Positions 60,630 through 64,000 of a DNA stretch of 64,000 nt are shown in pieces. This DNA comes from Diadophis punctatus similis (taxonomy: Eukaryota > Chordata > Lepidosauria > Squamata > Dipsadidae). Where the stretch lies: NCBI GenBank assembly GCA_023053685.1, contig JALIGW010000058.1, positions 1,328,637 through 1,392,636 on the forward strand, written 5' to 3'. Below the pieces are notes generated by a model, which was not told the DNA's origin, made no database searches, and worked only from the letters and a program-made list of their open reading frames with translations. The translations under genes and the position numbers were made by a program. The stretch's first letter is position 1. The number at the start of each line of letters is the position of its first letter.

Positions 60630-61440
60630 ACAATTATTAGAGAAGTATAACATGAAAGATTGTAATATTGCTCCTACACCTATGAGCACAGATTTTTACA
60701 ATAGTTTGGGTGAGGACAAAAGTGAAGCCTGTGATCAGGAGATATATCACTCTGCAATAGGGAGTCTGTTATATCTGTCACAGTGGTCCAGACCAGACAT
60801 AGCTTGTGCAGTGAGCATTTTAAGTCGCTTTACTGCTACACCTACAAAGTTGCATTGGATGGGTGTGAAAAGAATTCTCAGGTATTTGAAGGGAACTGTG
60901 AATTTGGGTCTTCAAATACAGGTCACTGAAGAATTAAAATTGAAATGTTATGTTGATAGTGATTATGCAAATGATGTAAAAACCAGAAAGTCTAATTCTG
61001 GAATTGTAATAATGTTTGGAGGGGCTTTAATTGGTTGGAAGTCCAGAAAACAAACAACGGTTGCTATTTCAACTGCAGAAGCAGAGTTTATTGCATTGTC
61101 TGAGTTATGTTCTGAAGTAGTTTGGTATGTACAGTTGTTACAAGATTTAAATGTAAATGTAAATGAAGCTGTTATTGTTTATGAAGATAATGCTGCTTGT
61201 ATAAAAATGGCAACAGGTGACAGAGTGAAGAACAGAAGTAAACATGTGGACATTAAGTATTGTAATGTCAGGGAAGCTGTAAAAGAAAAATTGATACGCT
61301 TACATCATTGTTCTTCAGAGGATAATTTAGCAGACATGATGACCAAACCATTGGGTGGTGTCCATTATAGGAAATGTTTAAATCCAATAGGTTTGATGTC
61401 TCTCCCAGTAATGAAGGGAGGAGTGTTGGAATATTCATGA
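60630..61440 (+). pseudogene. Copia-type RT C-terminus and RNase H, frame-shifted
   Basis: Open from the frame break to 61440 (an internal ATG at 60652). Motifs include SLLYLSQWSRPDIACAV, the RNase H YVDSDYAND, STAEAEFIALSE, YEDNAACI and KHVDIKYCNVR, and the C-terminal NLADMMTKPL. It lacks its own start and was part of the polyprotein. The stop overlaps the 3' LTR. Scored as a pseudogene part because the shift lies within RT, away from any gag-pol boundary. Confidence 0.88.
61413..61423 (+). promoter_or_regulatory. Polypurine tract
   Basis: gaagggaggag directly abuts the 3' LTR, in the position of the plus-strand priming site. Confidence 0.85.
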
Positions 61441-61689
61441 CTGGGAGAGCCATGTGATTGAGTCAGCCAATCAGGCTGAAGTGTTATTTGAGCATGTCCA
61501 GAAACTTAGCAAGAAGAAGGGTGTGGTTTAGTCTGTCCACCATTATATTCCAGTATGAAAACATCTCAACATGTGATCTGAAACAAAGTGTGGTATTGTT
61601 AATGTTTTATTCTACTTATAAAGAAGTTATTTGAATCAGCAAAATGCAGTTATCTTCTGAAGCTTCTGATTTATTGCGTAACTCTGACA
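61424..61689 (+). repeat. 3' LTR of the copia-type element
   Basis: Same length and ends as the 5' LTR. The 7 substitutions include two clustered pairs (gtttag/gtttac and ttc/ctt regions near 61530 and 61549). Confidence 0.95.
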
Positions 61690-61849
61690 TTTTGCTGCAA
61701 GAGAAGCAAGCAGGGCAGCGCCCCCAGCGGCTGGCACAAGCAAGGCTTGCTTGGCAAAGGGTTCAGCCATGGCGAAATCAGGCCGCCTCCAAGCACAACT
61801 GCAGCTGCAGTTCAGGATCCCGCCAACCTCCAAATTCCGTGAAAGGAGA

Positions 61850-62300
61850 ATATTTGCAGCTCAGGGTTGAACTGAGGGGTCCCTGGTGGTCTCTGAACTT
61901 GGTTGTTTTCTTGCAGACCCAAAGGTGCTTTTTCAGGAGGCAACTGGACTTCCTTGTTATTCTTTGAAGACGTTTCGCTTGCCATCCAAGAAGCTTCTTC
62001 AGCTCTGACTGGATGGTGGGGAATGGAAGGATTGATACTCCTTGCAGACAGCTGGTCATTTGCATCCTTTTTAGAGGGTCGTTGAAGCACTTGGAGGTTT
62101 ATTTCTGTCCTCCCGGTCACCTGAGTGGTGCAAATGGTTCCTGTAGTCTGCAATTTTTTTTCCCCTCTGGAAATCGGTTCCTCCTCCCACACCTTTCAAA
62201 GGGCATTCATCCCAAATTGCATAGCTAAAAGTCTGTAGAGATTGTATTGAGAATCGCTACAGACTTTTTCTTGGAGACATTTCATGACCCAACTAGGTAA
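61850..62300. mobile_element. Penelope-like block with the GGA-type module at its edges
   Basis: 61850-61920 is a short ggttgttttcttgcagac module. 61925-62225 holds gcaactggacttccttgtta, gccatccaagaagcttcttc, tactccttgcagacagctgg and ggtcacctgagtggtgcaaa. 62265-62300 repeats cttggagacatttcatgacc. Confidence 0.6.
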
Positions 62301-62810
62301 CATCCATGTTCCATGCTTTCCCAGGCGGGGATGATGGGTTCTTGAGTTGCAGAAATGGCCTTCCTTTCTTGCTTTGGGGCAACGCAGGAGAAACTCTGGC
62401 ACACAGCTTGTGTTTAGGCACTGGTTGGGATCCTACAAGAAGAAACTCTACGCAGTTTGTGGGTTGCACACATCAGGCTGTGCTGTGTAGTCAGATAAAT
62501 GTTACATTTTGGGAACCTGGATTTGGGATATTGTGGAACACAGCCAGGGAAAGAAAAAGAACATTCTAGCATGGCCACATCATGATCTAAACTTTACCCT
62601 TAGACTGTCCACTGTTGACCTCACCCGATTCCTAAGAGGTCAGTAAGGGGCGTGCATAAGCGCACCAGCGTGCCTACCGTCCCTGTCCCAATGTTCCCTC
62701 TTATCAGTACTCATTTTATGTATATAAACAATGTTATATCTATGTATATTACCAACACGTACTTGACAAAAATAAATAAATAAATAAAATAAAAATAAAA
62801 TAAATAAGCC
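62301..62810. other. Unassigned, ending in an (AATAA)n tail
   Basis: 62301-62640 shows no signature I recognise. 62690-62810 (ttatcagtactcattttatg, tatgtatattaccaacacgt, then aataaataaataaaat) looks like a LINE or SINE 3' tail. Confidence 0.35.
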
Positions 62811-62811
62811 A

Positions 62812-62955
62812 GTGTTTCCCAACCTGAATGATTTTAAGAGGCGTGGACTTCAACTCCCAGAATTCCCCAGCCAGAATTGAGGTCCACAGCTCTTAAAATT
62901 GAAAAATGTGGGTCTAAGCCTGGGGGTAGGAAGTCCAACCTTGGCAATTTTAAGA
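62812..62955. mobile_element. MITE family B
   Basis: ccagtgtttcccaacctgaa, gacttcaactcccagaattc and the inverted ttgaggtccacagctcttaa; then caaccttggcaattttaaga. Confidence 0.68.
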
Positions 62956-63179
62956 CTTTTAGGGGCTTCAACCACCATCAGCCATCTCCAGCGGTGAGCA
63001 GCTTCCTCAGGGCTTCTTTGGAAGGGGGCTTTTGTGCTCTTCCAGAACCCATCATGGCCAGATGGTCCAGCCCTTGGAATAGCTGGAAACCCAGGGCAGG
63101 TTCCGACAGTCAGACAAACTCACTGGAAACATTTGGAAGAAAGGTGTGTGCGTGTGTGCATTTGTGCATGTTGTTGTTC

Positions 63180-63345
63180 AGAAGTTCAGAAGTTGTGGGA
63201 GCTTCATTACTGGAAGCTTTCAAGAAGAGACCGGACAGTCATCTGTCAGAAATGGTGTAGGCACTGTAGGGGCTCCTGCCTGAGTAAGGGGTTGGACTAG
63301 AAGACCTCTAAGGTCCCTTCCAACTCTGTTAATCTGTTTAAAGGC
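63180..63345 (+). mobile_element. CR1 3' end
   Basis: gaagttgtgggagcttcatt, aagaagagaccggacagtca, ggggttggactagaagacct and ctctgttaatctgttt. Confidence 0.85.
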
Positions 63346-63566
63346 TGTAGTGTGTAGATGGGTTTGTGCAAACGTGCATATGTGTAGAAAGGAGTGTGGG
63401 AGTGTGTAGAAGGGTGTGTGTTTGTGTAGACGTGTGTGTGTGCAGATAGGTGAGTAGATAGCTGAGTACATGTGTAGAAGTGTGCATGTAGATGTGTGCA
63501 GCCATGTGTATAGAAGGGCGTGTGTGTAGACTGGTGGAAGAATGTGTGTGCGGAGGAGTGAGTATG

Positions 63567-63600
<34 letters not shown>

Positions 63601-63645
63601 ATTCTGTGTATGTGCGTAAATGGGTGAGTGTAGATGAGTGTGTAT
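63346..63645 (+). repeat. GTGTAGA-rich low-complexity repeat
   Basis: Degenerate gtgtgtagaagggtgtgtg units with a (GT)n core at 63571-63595, starting at the CR1 tail. Confidence 0.75.
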
Positions 63646-63647
63646 AG

Positions 63648-64000
63648 TAAAGTGACCAGATATTTTTTTTTTAAGCGGGACACTGACGGGGGGGCGGGGC
63701 CGCCCATTTGAGTTTTGCCCTCTGCGCATGCGCAGAACTCTGCGCATGCGCAGAGGGCAAAAGACCGCTAATGTCGGCGTCCAGGTGGGGGGGGGAGGCG
63801 GGAGGCCTTTCCTCGCCTCCCGCCTCCCCTCCCTTCGGGAGCCGGCAGTGGCTTGGGCGCAGCCGCGTTTCTTTCTTTGCATCCTATTTGCTCTAGTTTT
63901 TAACTCTTCGGGGATCTCTCCCCCCTCCTATTTTACTACTCTCCCCTCACCTGCATTATTAGAGGAACTGAGGAAGAGTCGTCCGGAGCTGTTCCAAGGA
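63648..64000 (-). mobile_element. hAT-like element with GC-rich interior, copy 3 (cut by window end)
   Basis: taaagtgaccagata start, preceded by the probable target sequence gtgtatag. The first roughly 190 bp match the reverse complement of the right ends of copies 1 and 2, including a perfect 23-bp inverted repeat (63713-63735, 63740-63762) with two tgcgcatgcgca motifs. From about 63846 the interior (gtggcttgggcgcagccgcg, ctctagtttttaactc) matches neither copy. Confidence 0.75.

Larger units (their letters stand above)
57069..61694 (+). mobile_element. Ty1/copia LTR retrotransposon, complete structure
   Basis: Element 57074-61689 (4616 bp) flanked by the 5-bp duplication ttttg (57069-57073, 61690-61694). 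Order: LTR, PBS, gag-protease-integrase-RT-RNase H, PPT, LTR. Integrase lies before RT, which defines Ty1/copia rather than Ty3 or retroviral organisation, and there is no env. The LTRs are 266 bp each with 7 mismatches and no indel (97.4% identical). One single-base lesion splits the long frame. Copia-type elements are uncommon in amniote genomes. Confidence 0.95.

Noticed and set aside
60600..60660. Programmed ribosomal frameshift in the copia element
   Set aside because: The break lies within RT downstream of the catalytic box, where no product boundary is expected. A simple one-base A-run change explains it.
57069..61694. Endogenous retrovirus
   Set aside because: Integrase precedes RT and there is no env frame, so it is a Ty1/copia retrotransposon.

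Overview
The window looks like vertebrate nuclear DNA, most probably from a squamate reptile and plausibly a snake. This rests on its repeats: dozens of 5'-truncated CR1 LINE pieces, pentanucleotide (AATAG-type) microsatellites growing from LINE tails, tRNA-derived SINEs, L1 3' ends with a G-rich tract, L2-like and Penelope-like fragments, and many hAT-type non-autonomous DNA transposons with 8-bp target duplications. No bacterial features, rRNA genes or functional tRNA genes were seen. The species call is an inference.

1-10 kb holds the one host gene I can model fully. It is a secreted multidomain protease-inhibitor gene on the plus strand with seven coding exons (1963-9799). TATA box, signal-peptide exon, five single-domain exons (Kunitz, WAP, WAP, WAP, Kunitz), a short terminal exon and an AATAAA site are all visible. 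Every splice junction is phase 1 and the joined CDS is exactly 312 codons plus a stop. Its introns are full of transposons.

10-23.6 kb is intergenic and repeat-dense. It holds a 947-bp hAT-like element with a CpG-rich interior (14248-15194) and a 67-bp tandem array of about 57 units (19766-23590) that appears to have grown from the inside of a tRNA-type SINE. One minus-strand segment (11430-11554) could be a first coding exon of an unknown gene.

23.6-57 kb has no recognisable protein-coding exon. Interspersed repeats (CR1, SINE, hAT-type MITEs, a solo LTR with 5-bp TSD at 40461-40742, two long polypurine tracts) alternate with repeat-poor AT-rich islands that look like conserved non-coding elements, including a 203-bp imperfect palindrome at 48160-48362.

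57.07-61.69 kb is an essentially complete Ty1/copia LTR retrotransposon, rare in vertebrates. It has 266-bp LTRs differing at 7 positions, a 5-bp TSD, a gag-pol reading frame with all expected domains, and a primer-binding site matching the anticodon arm, not the 3' end, of initiator tRNA-Met, as in Drosophila copia. One base in an A run breaks the frame late in the RT region. The window ends inside a third hAT-like element of the family at 2481-3509 and 14248-15194. These share termini but enclose different GC-rich interiors, which suggests capture of host promoter/first-exon DNA.
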